Assembly (NCBI GenBank): GCA_903902855.1
Contig: CAIUWK010000003.1
Coordinates: 1-43,433 of the forward strand
DNA: 43,433 nt
DNA from: an uncultured Geobacter sp.
Lineage (GTDB): Bacteria; Desulfobacterota; Desulfuromonadia; Geobacterales; CAIOGM01
Direction of reading: 5' to 3'
The position numbers were made by a program, and so were the translations under genes. The notes under the pieces are model-generated. The model was not told the origin of the DNA, did not search any database, and worked only from the letters and a program-made list of their open reading frames with translations. Each line of letters opens with the position of its first letter. Positions within the stretch are counted from its first letter, which is position 1. Of this stretch, positions 1 through 9,400 are shown one piece after another.

Positions 1-307
1 AAATCCAACTCCATGCGTGCTTTTTTGACCTCCCAACGTACCAAAACAGGAGAGAACCCGGCCAGACCAGAAAAGTTGCTCTATGTCGGCGCCAAATCCG
101 GTTCAAAACATGAATTAGCTGCTATGCACGGGAGTGGCTGCGTAACAACTACAATTATTACAAGAAACCAATTTGCACCCAAGTGTATTTGAGGTTGGGG
201 ATGAGGGGATCTGCGGGATGAAAGGGGGAGGCGATACTCACTCTGAAAAATACAAAACGGCGGGATCGCTCCCGCCGTTTTGTTGTACTGTGGATGTCTG
301 GTGAGGC
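1..307. other. Intergenic stretch without a gene at the left edge
   Basis: I see no convincing coding region here on either strand. The only structured element is the glnA terminator hairpin near 253-282. The rest is unassigned and may be the end or promoter region of a gene outside the window. Confidence 0.5.
253..282 (-). terminator. Rho-independent terminator of glnBA
   Basis: A perfect 13-bp stem (arms 253-265 and 270-282) closes a 4-nt loop about 25 bases beyond the glnA stop. On the minus strand the stem ends in a T-rich tract. This is a classical intrinsic terminator for the glnB-glnA transcript. Confidence 0.85.
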
Positions 308-1720
308 CTAGATATCAAAGTAGAGGGCAAATTCCAGGGGAACCGGACGCATCCGGACCGGGTTGACTTCGGCTTCCATCTTGTACTCGATCCATTTCTC
401 GATGACGTCGGGCGTGAAGACGTCCCCTTTGAGGAGGAACTCATGATCGTCTTTGAGGGCCTGCAGCGCCTCTTCCAGGGTTCCCGGAGCTGACGGGATG
501 TCCTTGAGCTCTTCCGGAGAGAGACCGTAGATATCCTTATCCAGCGGCTGCCCCGGATCGATCTTGTTCTCAACACCATCCAGGCCGGCCATGAGCATGG
601 CGGCAAAGGCCAGATAGCCGTTGCAGGAGGGGTCCGGAGTCCGGTACTCGACCCGCTTGGCCTTGGGATTGGAGGACATCATGGGAATACGGAGCGATGC
701 GGAACGGTTCCGGCTGGAATAAGCCATGTTCACCGGAGCTTCGAACCCGGGCACCAGACGCTTGTAGCTGTTGGTGGTGGGGTTGGTGATGGCGCAGAGA
801 GCCTTGGCGTGCTTGATAATCCCGCCGATGTACCAGAGAGCCATCTTGGAGAGCCCGCCGTAGCCGTCGCCGGCAAACAGGTTCTGGCCGTCCTTCCAGA
901 TGGACTGATGGCAGTGCATCCCGGAGCCGTTGTCGCCGTAAAGCGGCTTGGGCATGAAGGTTGCGGTCTTGCCGTTACGGTTGGCCACGTTCTTGATGAC
1001 ATACTTGAACCACTGCAGCTGATCGGCCATGTCAACCAGCGACGAGAAGCGCATGTCGATTTCGGCCTGGCCGCCGGTGGCGACTTCGTGATGCTGACAC
1101 TCCACGCGGATACCGACCTTCTGCAGCTCCAACACCATCTCGTTACGCAGGTCGTTCTGGGAATCCACGGGGGAACAGGGGAAATACCCTTCCTTGTGGC
1201 GCGGTTTGTATCCCAGGTTGGGGAACTCTTCGCGGCCGGTGTTCCAGGCCCCTTCGGAAGAATCCACCATGTAGAAAGCCTGATTGGCGCTGGAATCGTA
1301 GCGGACTTCGTCAAAGATGAAGAACTCGGCTTCCGGACCGAAGTAAGCGGTGTCGCCGATGCCGGTGGACTTGAGGTACGCCTCGGCCTTGCGGGCGATG
1401 TTGCGCGGATCGCGGCTGTAATCTTCCTTGGTGATCGGATCGAAAATATCGCAGATCAGGGAGAGAGTCGGTACGGCGATGAACGGGTCTATTTTGGCGG
1501 TAGTGGGATCAGGCAGAAGGATCATGTCGGAAGCATGAATCGGCTGCCAACCGCGGATGGAGGAGCCGTCAAAACCCTGCCCTTCCTCGAAGGTCTCTTC
1601 GCTGAACTCGCTCATGGGGACGGAGACATGCTGCCATGTACCGATAAAGTCCATGAACTTGTAATCAACCATCAGTGCGCCATTCTCTTTGGCAAACTCA
1701 AGTACCTGTTGTGGGGTCAT
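308..1720 (-). CDS. glnA: Glutamine synthetase, type I
   Basis: Catalyses ATP-dependent ligation of ammonium to glutamate in the cytoplasm, the main ammonium-assimilation step. The 470-residue length and landmarks fit dodecameric GSI: the acidic metal-binding segment GPEAEFF, the GSGMHCHQS segment, the NRSASLRIP substrate/ATP segment, and Tyr398 in DKDIYGL, which aligns with the adenylylated Tyr397 of the E. coli enzyme. Adenylylation control is therefore likely (family knowledge). An upstream in-frame start adds seven residues, but AAAGGAG lies about 8 nt before the codon for MTPQQV, so I take that ATG. It follows glnB by 57 nt on the same strand and ends at a strong terminator, so glnB-glnA is most likely one operon. 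Confidence 0.97.
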   Translation of the reverse strand: MTPQQVLEFAKENGALMVDYKFMDFIGTWQHVSVPMSEFSEETFEEGQGFDGSSIRGWQPIHASDMILLPDPTTAKIDPFIAVPTLSLICDIFDPITKEDYSRDPRNIARKAEAYLKSTGIGDTAYFGPEAEFFIFDEVRYDSSANQAFYMVDSSEGAWNTGREEFPNLGYKPRHKEGYFPCSPVDSQNDLRNEMVLELQKVGIRVECQHHEVATGGQAEIDMRFSSLVDMADQLQWFKYVIKNVANRNGKTATFMPKPLYGDNGSGMHCHQSIWKDGQNLFAGDGYGGLSKMALWYIGGIIKHAKALCAITNPTTNSYKRLVPGFEAPVNMAYSSRNRSASLRIPMMSSNPKAKRVEYRTPDPSCNGYLAFAAMLMAGLDGVENKIDPGQPLDKDIYGLSPEELKDIPSAPGTLEEALQALKDDHEFLLKGDVFTPDVIEKWIEYKMEAEVNPVRMRPVPLEFALYFDI

Positions 1721-1777
1721 TTCTCTTCTCTCCTTTAACAAAGTGGTGTGTTGTATGATTGCTACGCAATACTCTTG

Positions 1778-2215
<438 letters not shown>

Positions 2216-2217
2216 CT

Positions 2218-2233
2218 AGCAATTTGTCTGCCA
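2218..2233 (-). promoter_or_regulatory. Candidate sigma-54 promoter of glnBA (distal)
   Basis: The minus strand reads TGGCAGACAAATTGCT, matching the -24/-12 consensus TGGCAC-N5-TTGCW with the required 10 bases between GG and GC. It lies about 100 nt upstream of the glnB start. Sigma-54 control of glnB/glnA is well known in proteobacteria. Its use here is inferred. Confidence 0.65.
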
Positions 2234-2383
2234 ACTTATTAAACAAAAATGAGGCTTGAATTTCAATATGTTAGCAACACAGGGACAAACCAGATGACCG
2301 TGCGCCCCTGTGATTGCGCAACAAAAAAGCAGAGTCCGCCACATCCGCCCAATTATAAGGCAGGGCATCCCCCCTTTTGAGAG

Positions 2384-3028
2384 TTATCGGCGGACAAATA
2401 TCTCCCGCGCCATCTGGGTATCGATGGCAAATTCGGAAAAACCGACCCGGAAGATGTACGAGGGAAATGTCTGCATAAGAAGAATCCGGTTACCCGGTAA
2501 CACCCCCATGGCCATCAACTTCTGCATCTTCTTGCTGTCCTCCGTCTGAATATAGGCGATTTCACCCTCTTGATTGCTTTTCAACTCCGTAAGCGGGACC
2601 ACCCCCATATCCCCCAGGCGCTCCGCCTCGATACAGCAGTCACCTCTGGGGATATGCTTGCCATGGGGACAGGTGGTGGGATGGTTCAACATGGTGCAGA
2701 CCTTGGTATCGACTCCTTCATTGAGCAGATGCTCGAATTGGCACGCCTTCCGGTCACCATCCTCCCCCCTGATATTGAGGACATCCATCATAAGTCGCTC
2801 GGCCAGGCGGTGCCGGCGGATGGTCTGGCGCCCCTCGGTCCTTCCCTCCGGTCGAAAGTAGACACAACCGTTTTTCACCTCGATGAAGGCGACTTCGGTC
2901 AGTTCGGCATAGGCGGGATCATCCCCGGCGATGCCGACGCTGTCAATTTCCAGGTACGCCCGCCCCTTCTCCTCCACGGCGATCCAGAGCGCTTCCAGAA
3001 TTTCTTCAGCCTTTTCAGAGAGTTTCAT
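2384..3028 (-). CDS. DtxR-like metal-dependent protein with C-terminal FeoA domain
   Basis: A 214-residue protein. Residues 60-135 match the DtxR/IdeR metal-binding and dimerisation region: RRHRLAER (His73, Glu77), ACQFEH (Cys96, Glu99, His100) and a Cys-rich CPHGKHIPRGDCC tail. About 143-214 is an SH3-like FeoA domain with the KLMAMGVLPGNRI signature. The N-terminal segment where DtxR has its recognition helix (about 25-52) is a poor helix-turn-helix match, so DNA binding is uncertain. The ATG has AGGAG 7 nt upstream; an upstream in-frame start reads through repeat sequence and is rejected. It is the last gene of the fur-feoB operon, so it may supply FeoA function, iron sensing or both. Confidence 0.85.
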   Translation of the reverse strand: MKLSEKAEEILEALWIAVEEKGRAYLEIDSVGIAGDDPAYAELTEVAFIEVKNGCVYFRPEGRTEGRQTIRRHRLAERLMMDVLNIRGEDGDRKACQFEHLLNEGVDTKVCTMLNHPTTCPHGKHIPRGDCCIEAERLGDMGVVPLTELKSNQEGEIAYIQTEDSKKMQKLMAMGVLPGNRILLMQTFPSYIFRVGFSEFAIDTQMAREIFVRR

Positions 3029-3046
3029 GTATAGCTCCTGTCTTGC

Positions 3047-3117
3047 GAATAGTGAATGGTGAATGGTGAATTGTGAAAACATCTCTTCACCATTCACCTT
3101 TCACCATTCACCTATCA
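3047..3117. repeat. Heptad-repeat hairpin between feo genes
   Basis: Four or five tandem copies of a GAATGGT-like 7-mer on the left face about four copies of its complement (TTCACCA/TTCACCT) on the right, around a short spacer. The result is a long imperfect hairpin filling the gap between the Cys-rich gene and the DtxR/FeoA gene. Confidence 0.8.
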
Positions 3118-3288
3118 CAGTTTTTTAAGCACCTTCCGGATCTTCTTGAGCAGTTCCGGTTCCGGCGGATTTTCGTAATTGCAGCGGGGACACTTTATCA
3201 TATTCTTGCCGCAGGAGACCGGACAATTCGCGCACCCCCGAATCCCCTCTTCTTCACGGAATTCAAGTCCGCAGAAGCCGCACGTCAT
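3115..3288 (-). CDS. Small Cys-rich protein coupled to feoB (57 aa)
   Basis: I translated this short frame directly. It begins MTCGFCGLEF and contains seven cysteines: a CxxC pair (3, 6), a CxxCxxxC set (19, 22, 26) and a second CxxC pair (33, 36). The tail is Lys-rich and ends KVLKKL. Its ATG overlaps the feoB TGA as ATGA, indicating translational coupling. There is no membrane segment, which separates it from the usual FeoB-associated Cys-rich membrane proteins. The spacing suggests a zinc-ribbon or iron-binding fold. Function is unknown; a role in iron handling at FeoB, comparable to FeoC, is inference from position. Confidence 0.75.
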   Translation of the reverse strand: MTCGFCGLEFREEEGIRGCANCPVSCGKNMIKCPRCNYENPPEPELLKKIRKVLKKL

Positions 3289-5276
3289 GCCAAGAGACCG
3301 GTGGCCAGGAGGAACTCGTTGAGGAGCCAGCCGGAACCATAGGCGAGGAGTGAGACGAAAACCCCAATACCCACGGCCACCGAGGTTCCTCGTTCCTTCT
3401 TCATGATGAGGAATTGAGCGATACAGGGTACAAAGAGGGTCAAGGTCACCGCCGCCACGGTAAGCTGCCGGGGAGACATGAGCCCCTTGGTCTGAAGGTC
3501 ATAGAGCCCGGCGGCGCCGTAATCCCGACGGAAGAAGCCGAAGATGAACGCTACGGCAGTCTCCTTGGGGAGACCGATGGAGGCCATGACCGGGGTCATC
3601 CAGCCAATGAGTTTTTCGAAGAAATGGGTGATCTTCCCCAGCCAGAGAAGTACCGACGCCAGGATAAAGAGCGGCAGAATCTCCATGAAGTACCACTGCA
3701 TCCGGGTATAGGTTTTGGTCAGGACGTTACGAAACTGGGGGAGCCGCATGGGGGGAAGTTCCATGTAGAAGAGCGGCGTCTCTCCCGGCAGCACCCGTGC
3801 GGCCAGAAATCCGATGACCACAAAGATGAGAAGGAGACACACGCTCCAGACTAGGAGCGCCCCCGGCGTCTTGGAGAGGAGCGCCAGAATGACTCCCAGC
3901 TGGGCCGAACAGGGGATGGCCAGCGCCAGAAGAAGTGTGGCGATGATCCGCTCCCGCACAGTCTCCAGGGTCCGGGTCACCATGGTGGCCATGGTGTCAC
4001 AGCCGAAACCGAGTACGATGGGGATGACGGCCCTCCCTGTCAGACCAATCTTCTTGAAGAGACGGTCCACCAGGAGGGCCAGCCGAGGGAAGTAGCCGCT
4101 GTCTTCCAGGAGCGAAAAGAAGATGAAAAAAGTGGCGACAATGGGAAGGATGATCCCCACTGCGTAGCGAAATCCCAGGGTGATGATCCCGTATTCCCCC
4201 ACGAAGAGTTCCCGTATCACCTCCCAGGGGATCACTCTCCCTGCAAGGTCAATGATCCAGGGGTTGAGCCATGCCTCGAAGAGTTGTTTCTCGATGAGGT
4301 CAACCAGTGTTCCGGCACCAAATTTTCCCACGAACTGATAGAGTCCGAAGTAGAGGACTACCAGCAGAATAGGGACTCCGGTGAGAGGACGGACGGTGAG
4401 ACGGGAGAGACGGGAGGCAAAAGTCTCCCGACGCTTGTCAGGAAGCGTGATGACCCCCTCAAGAAGCCCATGGACGATCTCCTTCCGTTCCATGGAAAGT
4501 TCCAGGTGGAACGACTCCCGCCGTTCAAAGGTTTTCTCCTTCACCAGGCTCTCGATACGGGAAGCCCCCTCCCCTTCCGTTGTCCGAACCAGGGCCTCCA
4601 CCTCTTCATCGCGCTGGAGCAGCAGGAGTGCCAAGGCCTTGACCGAAAGCCGATAGCTTCCTCTGAGTTCCCCGGCAACGGCAGCGATGTTCTGTTCCAT
4701 CCGGCGGCCATAGCCGAAAGGAACATGACGTCTGCCGTCGTAGGTGAGAATCGCCTCCCGAATCTCGGCCACCCCCCGGTTCCGGGCAGTGGCCGCGGCG
4801 ATGACCGGAATACCCAATCGTTGCCGGAGCAGCGGGATATCGATAGTGAGTCCCATCCTCTCGGCCTCATCCATGATGTTGACCACCAGGATCACCGGGA
4901 GGTCGGCCTCCATCAACTGCAGCGTCATGGCCAGCATCCGCTCCAGATTGCGGGCGTCCAAGACATGGATCACCAGATCCGGAGCCTCGGTGAGGAGAAT
5001 CTCCCGGGCCACCCGCTCTTCCTCGGTAATGGGGAGGAGGCTGTACATGCCGGGAGTATCGCAGATCTCGAAGGTTTCATCCCCAAGCTGCGCACTCCCC
5101 CGAGAGACCTCCACGGAGGTGCCCGGATAATTGGAAACGGTGACATAGGCACCGGTAAGGGCATTGAAAAGAACACTCTTCCCCACATTGGGGTTCCCCA
5201 CCAGGGCCACCTTCCGCCGAACCACGGCCCCGGCCGAACTCTCTGCTGTATCTTGCCGCTTTCTGAACCAGGACAT
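3285..5276 (-). CDS. feoB: Ferrous iron transporter FeoB
   Basis: Inner-membrane Fe(II) transporter with an N-terminal GTPase. Visible G motifs are GNPNVGKS (27-34), DTPG (73-76) and NIMD (133-136). The C-terminal part (about 280-663) holds many hydrophobic segments, including the conserved stretch VLGFGCDTMATMVTRT and the FVPCIAQFLIMKKE segment near the end. At 663 residues it is somewhat shorter than E. coli FeoB (773). The ATG follows GGGAG at 6 nt. It sits between fur and the Cys-rich/FeoA-domain genes, so a Fur-controlled Feo operon is likely. Confidence 0.95.
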   Translation of the reverse strand: MSWFRKRQDTAESSAGAVVRRKVALVGNPNVGKSVLFNALTGAYVTVSNYPGTSVEVSRGSAQLGDETFEICDTPGMYSLLPITEEERVAREILLTEAPDLVIHVLDARNLERMLAMTLQLMEADLPVILVVNIMDEAERMGLTIDIPLLRQRLGIPVIAAATARNRGVAEIREAILTYDGRRHVPFGYGRRMEQNIAAVAGELRGSYRLSVKALALLLLQRDEEVEALVRTTEGEGASRIESLVKEKTFERRESFHLELSMERKEIVHGLLEGVITLPDKRRETFASRLSRLTVRPLTGVPILLVVLYFGLYQFVGKFGAGTLVDLIEKQLFEAWLNPWIIDLAGRVIPWEVIRELFVGEYGIITLGFRYAVGIILPIVATFFIFFSLLEDSGYFPRLALLVDRLFKKIGLTGRAVIPIVLGFGCDTMATMVTRTLETVRERIIATLLLALAIPCSAQLGVILALLSKTPGALLVWSVCLLLIFVVIGFLAARVLPGETPLFYMELPPMRLPQFRNVLTKTYTRMQWYFMEILPLFILASVLLWLGKITHFFEKLIGWMTPVMASIGLPKETAVAFIFGFFRRDYGAAGLYDLQTKGLMSPRQLTVAAVTLTLFVPCIAQFLIMKKERGTSVAVGIGVFVSLLAYGSGWLLNEFLLATGLLA

Positions 5277-5294
5277 GAATCTCCCTGCTAGATT

Positions 5295-5385
5295 GTTGAA
5301 TCGTTGAATTGTTGAAGCGTTGAATCGATGAATCGTGTGTAACTCGTTGAATCGTTGAAGCGTTTAACCAGTTCAACGATTCAAC
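5295..5385. repeat. Octad-repeat hairpin between fur and feoB
   Basis: About seven to eight copies of GTTGAATC-like 8-mers in one orientation are followed by inverted copies (GTTCAAC, GATTCAAC). They occupy nearly the whole fur-feoB gap. Another inverted GCTTCAAC lies just inside the 3' end of fur. Confidence 0.8.
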
Positions 5386-5394
5386 AGCTTATTA

Positions 5395-5844
5395 TTACAA
5401 CGCTTCAACAGCTTCTGCGGCACAGGCCGCGCAGACTCCGTAGAGCTCCATCTTGTGATACTGAATGTGAAATCCGTGAGAGGTCGCTATCTCGTCCTGA
5501 ATGGCTTCGATGGCGTCATTGGAGAACTCGGAGATGGCGCCGCACCGAACACAGACGAGATGATCGTGGTGCTCACCTTTGACCACATGCTCGTAACGGG
5601 TCTGTCCGTCGCCGAACTGAAATTCCCGGGCTATCCCCGATTCGGCAAACAGCTTGAGCGTCCGGTAGACCGTGACGTAACCGATGGTAGGATTCCCCCC
5701 CCTGAGATGGAGATACAACTCCTCGATACTCAGATGACGGTCAGAGTCGAGAAATGCCTCCAGGATAACATCCCGCTGGCGTGTCGACTTGAGCCCCCTC
5801 GCTGCGATAAAATCTTGAAATATCTTTTTCTTGACCAACTTCAT
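5395..5844 (-). CDS. fur: Ferric uptake regulator, Fur family
   Basis: A 149-residue Fe(II)-responsive repressor. The N-terminal winged helix (about 10-85) has the typical STRQRDVILEAF and TIGYVTVYRTLKLF motifs. The C-terminal dimerisation/metal region has EHHDHLVCVRCG (His92, His93, Asp94, His95, Cys98, Cys101) and a second pair CAAC (138-141), consistent with a structural zinc site. It is the first gene of the feo operon, with a Fur box and strong sigma-70 promoter just upstream, so autoregulation is likely. PerR and Zur cannot be fully excluded by sequence, but linkage to feoB favours Fur. Confidence 0.92.
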   Translation of the reverse strand: MKLVKKKIFQDFIAARGLKSTRQRDVILEAFLDSDRHLSIEELYLHLRGGNPTIGYVTVYRTLKLFAESGIAREFQFGDGQTRYEHVVKGEHHDHLVCVRCGAISEFSNDAIEAIQDEIATSHGFHIQYHKMELYGVCAACAAEAVEAL

Positions 5845-5857
5845 GCCGCCCTCATTC

Positions 5858-5872
5858 TGAAAATGAATTTCA
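5858..5872 (-). promoter_or_regulatory. Fur box
   Basis: The minus strand reads TGAAATTCATTTTCA, a 7-1-7 inverted repeat with one arm mismatch, close to the Fur core TGATAAT-N-ATTATCA. It abuts the -10 element of the fur promoter, where bound Fur would block transcription. Confidence 0.75.
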
Positions 5873-5900
5873 CTATACGGGGACCTACGCTGAACGTCAA
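5872..5900 (-). promoter_or_regulatory. Sigma-70 promoter of the fur-feo operon
   Basis: TTGACG (5895-5900) and TATAGT (5872-5877) on the minus strand are separated by exactly 17 bases, five of six matches in each box. The start site would fall inside the Fur box. Confidence 0.8.
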
Positions 5901-6447
5901 GTAATTAACCTTAAACAGTGCAATTCACTGAGCAGTGGACCAAGACCTCACAAAGTCCGAGAAGATTGCCTAAAGATTGGGCAAAACGCTACCGACTCCT
6001 GTCTCACGGCACCTTGCTACCCTTTTACCGCAGTTATCAAGAACTTTTCCACAGCAACTGTGGACAGAGCGACAAAAACCTCGCCATGCATGACAATAAC
6101 TAATCAATTACAGATAGTTACGCCAATATTCCCCTAAACATGAATATTGACGACCACCGGAAAACAGCTAGTTGTCAACCCGCAACGCCATCAAACCGCA
6201 ACAAAACAACTCCCCTCCACTTCCGATCATGATCTGTCCTCCGGATCCTCTTCAGGGGAACGAGCACAGTTCGTTCTACACAATAGAACAAATATTTGCA
6301 GTTGACAGTTTACGGATATTCTGGTTTCATATGCCGACGGACGCCACCTGCCTTAATTATTCAAATTTACTAGATTTTTTTAGTCGCACGAAAATTTTAC
6401 ACAGATTATAAATTGTTTTATTCAGACGAAAAAACCGGAGGTACGGA
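5901..6447. other. Long non-coding gap before pyc
   Basis: About 550 bases without a convincing gene; small frames here have no recognisable product. It holds a perfect 7-3-7 inverted repeat TCCACAG-CAA-CTGTGGA at 6048-6064, whose left side reads TTTTCCACA like a DnaA box, and a weak promoter (TTGACA at 6302, TTTCAT at 6325) that could serve pyc. An AT-rich stretch precedes the pyc ribosome site. Confidence 0.5.
6302..6330 (+). promoter_or_regulatory. Possible pyc promoter
   Basis: A perfect TTGACA is followed after 17 bases by TTTCAT (four of six matches to TATAAT). It implies a 5' leader of about 110 nt before the pyc start. The -10 box is weak. Confidence 0.35.
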
Positions 6448-9400
6448 ATGAAACATCAGGAATTCAGAAAAGTCATGGCAGCCAACCGGGGAGAGATCGC
6501 CATCAGGATCTTCCGCGCCTGTACCGAGCTGGGAATCGGCACGGTGGCCATCTATTCCGAGGAAGACAAGCTCTCCCTCCACCGTTACAAGGCAGACGAG
6601 GCCTACCTCATCGGCAAGGGGAAAGCCCCCATCGACGCCTATCTGGGGATCGACGAAATTATCGCCCTGGCGCTGAAGGCCGATGTTGACGCCATTCACC
6701 CCGGATACGGCTTCCTCTCGGAGAACGCCGAATTTGCGGAAAAATGCGAGGCAGCCGGTATCGTCTTCATCGGCCCCACCGCAGAGATGCAGCGGGCCCT
6801 GGGTGACAAGGTGGCGGCCCGTAAGGTGGCGACTGCGGCCGGAGTCAGGACGGTTCCCGGCACCGAGGATCCCATCGAGAAGGAAGAGGACGCTCTCATC
6901 TTTGCCAAGGAGCATGGCTACCCCATCATCGTCAAGGCAGCGGCCGGCGGCGGCGGGCGAGGGATGCGGGTGGCCCAGAACAAGAAGGAGCTGCTGGAAG
7001 GGCTGGTAGCCGCCGCCAGCGAGGCCAAGGCGGCCTTCGGCGACGCGGCGGTCTTCCTGGAGCGGTACCTGGAGAATCCCAAGCATATCGAAGTGCAGAT
7101 CCTGGGAGACAACCACGGCAATCTGGTGCACTTCTATGACAGGGACTGCTCCATCCAGCGCCGCCACCAGAAAGTGGTGGAGTTTGCGCCGTCCCTCTCC
7201 ATCTCCCAACTCCAGCGGGAAGAGCTCTGCGACGCGGCCCTCAAGATCGCCGGCCAGGTGAAGTACCGCAACGCCGGCACCGTGGAATTTCTCCTGGACA
7301 AGGAAGGGCAGTGGTACTTCATCGAGATGAACCCCCGGATACAGGTGGAGCATACCGTCACCGAGATGATCACCGGCCGCAATCTGGTGCAGAGCCAGAT
7401 CCTGGTGGCCCAAGGGCATAAACTCTCCGATCCGGAGATCAACATCCCCTCCCAGAGTGCCATCGACATCCGCGGCTACTCCATCCAGTGCCGGGTCACC
7501 ACCGAAGACCCGGCCAACAACTTCGCGCCGGATTTCGGCACGCTCACCACCTATCGCTCCGCAGCCGGTTTCGGCGTTCGGCTGGACGCGGGAAATGCCT
7601 TCAACGGCGCCAAGATCACCCCCCACTACGACTCGCTCCTGGTGAAGATCAGCGCCTGGGGGCTCACCTTCCCGGCTGCGGCCCACGTCATGCACCGGGC
7701 GCTCCAGGAGTTCCGGATTCGCGGGGTCAAGACCAATATCGGTTTTCTGGAAAACGTCATCACCCACCCCGTGTTCATCAACGGCAAATGCGACACCTCC
7801 TTCATCGACAAACACCCGGAACTGCTCCAGTTTCGCGAGAAAAAAGACCGCGCCAGCAAGGTACTCAAGTTCCTGGGTGATGTTATCGTCAACGGCTCAC
7901 CGGGAATCGTAAAGCCGCTCAAGTCGGCGGATCTCATTGAGGCACGGGTTCCCGAGGTGGACTTCACCAAGTCCCGTCCAGCGGGGAGCCGCGACCTCCT
8001 TATGATGCTGGGAGCGGAGGGGCTCTCCAAATGGATACTGGAGCAGAAGAAGCTCCTCCTCACCGACACCACCATGCGGGACGCCCACCAGTCCAACCTG
8101 GCCACCAGGGTCAGGACCCACGACATCCTCAAGATCGCCGAGCCCACCTCCTACCTGGGGGCGGAACTCTTCTCCCTGGAGTGCTGGGGGGGGGCCACCT
8201 TCGACGTCTCCATGCGTTTCCTCAAGGAAGACCCCTGGCAACGGCTCCACAAGCTCTCCGAGGCGATTCCCAACATCCTCTTTCAGATGCTTCTCCGGGG
8301 GAGCAACGCCGTGGGGTACACCAACTACCCCGACAACGTGGTGGAAAAGTTTGTTGAAGAGGCGGCCAACTCGGGGATCGACATCTTCCGGATCTTCGAC
8401 TCCCTGAACTGGACCAAGGGGATGGCCGTGGCCATGGATGCGGTGAGAAAGAGCGGCAAGATCTGCGAAGCTGCCATCTGCTATACCGGGGATATCACCG
8501 ACCCCCGGCGGGACAAGTACCCGCTGAATTACTACGTGAACATGGCCAAGGAGTTGGAGCAGATGGGGGCGCACATCCTGGCCATCAAGGACATGGCCGG
8601 CCTCCTTAAACCCGAGGCAGCCTACAAGCTGGTGAAGGCGCTGAAGGAAAACATCGGCATCCCCATCCACCTTCACACCCATGACACCTCCTCCAACGGG
8701 AGCGCCATGCTCATGAAGGCCGCCGAGGCCGGAGTGGACATCGTGGACGCTGCCCTCTCCTCCCTCTCCGGGCTCACGGCCCAACCAAACCTGAACGCCC
8801 TGGTGGCGGCCATGGAGGGGACAGAGCGCGATCCCATGGTCAACGCCGCAGGGCTCCAGAGTCTCGCAAACTACTGGGAGACAGTACGCGACTACTACGC
8901 CCCCTTCGAATCGGGACTCAAATCCGGCACAGCCGAGGTCTATCACCACGAGATCCCCGGCGGTCAGTACTCCAACTACAAACCCCAGGTGGCAGGGTTG
9001 GGTCTTCTGGACCGTTGGGAGGAGTGCAAGGAGATGTACCACAAGGTCAACCTCCTGTTCGGCGACATCGTCAAGGTCACCCCCTCATCCAAGGTCGTGG
9101 GTGATATGGCCATATTCCTCATGAAAAACAATCTCCAGCCCGAGGATGTCTTTACCCAGGGGGAGGAGCTGACCTTTCCCGAGTCGGTGGTGGGGATGTT
9201 CAAGGGGATGCTGGGACAACCCTACCAGGGGTGGCCGGAGGAGCTGCAGAAGATCATCCTGAAAGGTGAGCAACCCATCACCTGCCGTCCGGGAGAGCTG
9301 CTGGAGCCGGTGGAATTCGAGGTGGAACGGGAAAAGCTGGAAGAGAAGGTGGGGCACAAGATCGACGACAAGGCACTCATCTCCTATATCCTCTATCCCC

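Noticed and set aside
809-1738. Long plus-strand frame opposite glnA
   Set aside because: Antisense shadow of a high-GC gene; glnA is unambiguous.
6172-6180. TTGTCAACC, identical to one BirA half-site, upstream of pyc
   Set aside because: No second half-site at the needed spacing, so a BirA operator for pyc is not supported.
5918-6411. Two short plus-strand frames in the fur-pyc gap
   Set aside because: No ribosome site, no recognisable protein, and position in a region with regulatory-type sequence.
6418-7815. 465-codon minus-strand frame opposite pyc
   Set aside because: Antisense shadow with no domain; pyc motifs run through the whole region.
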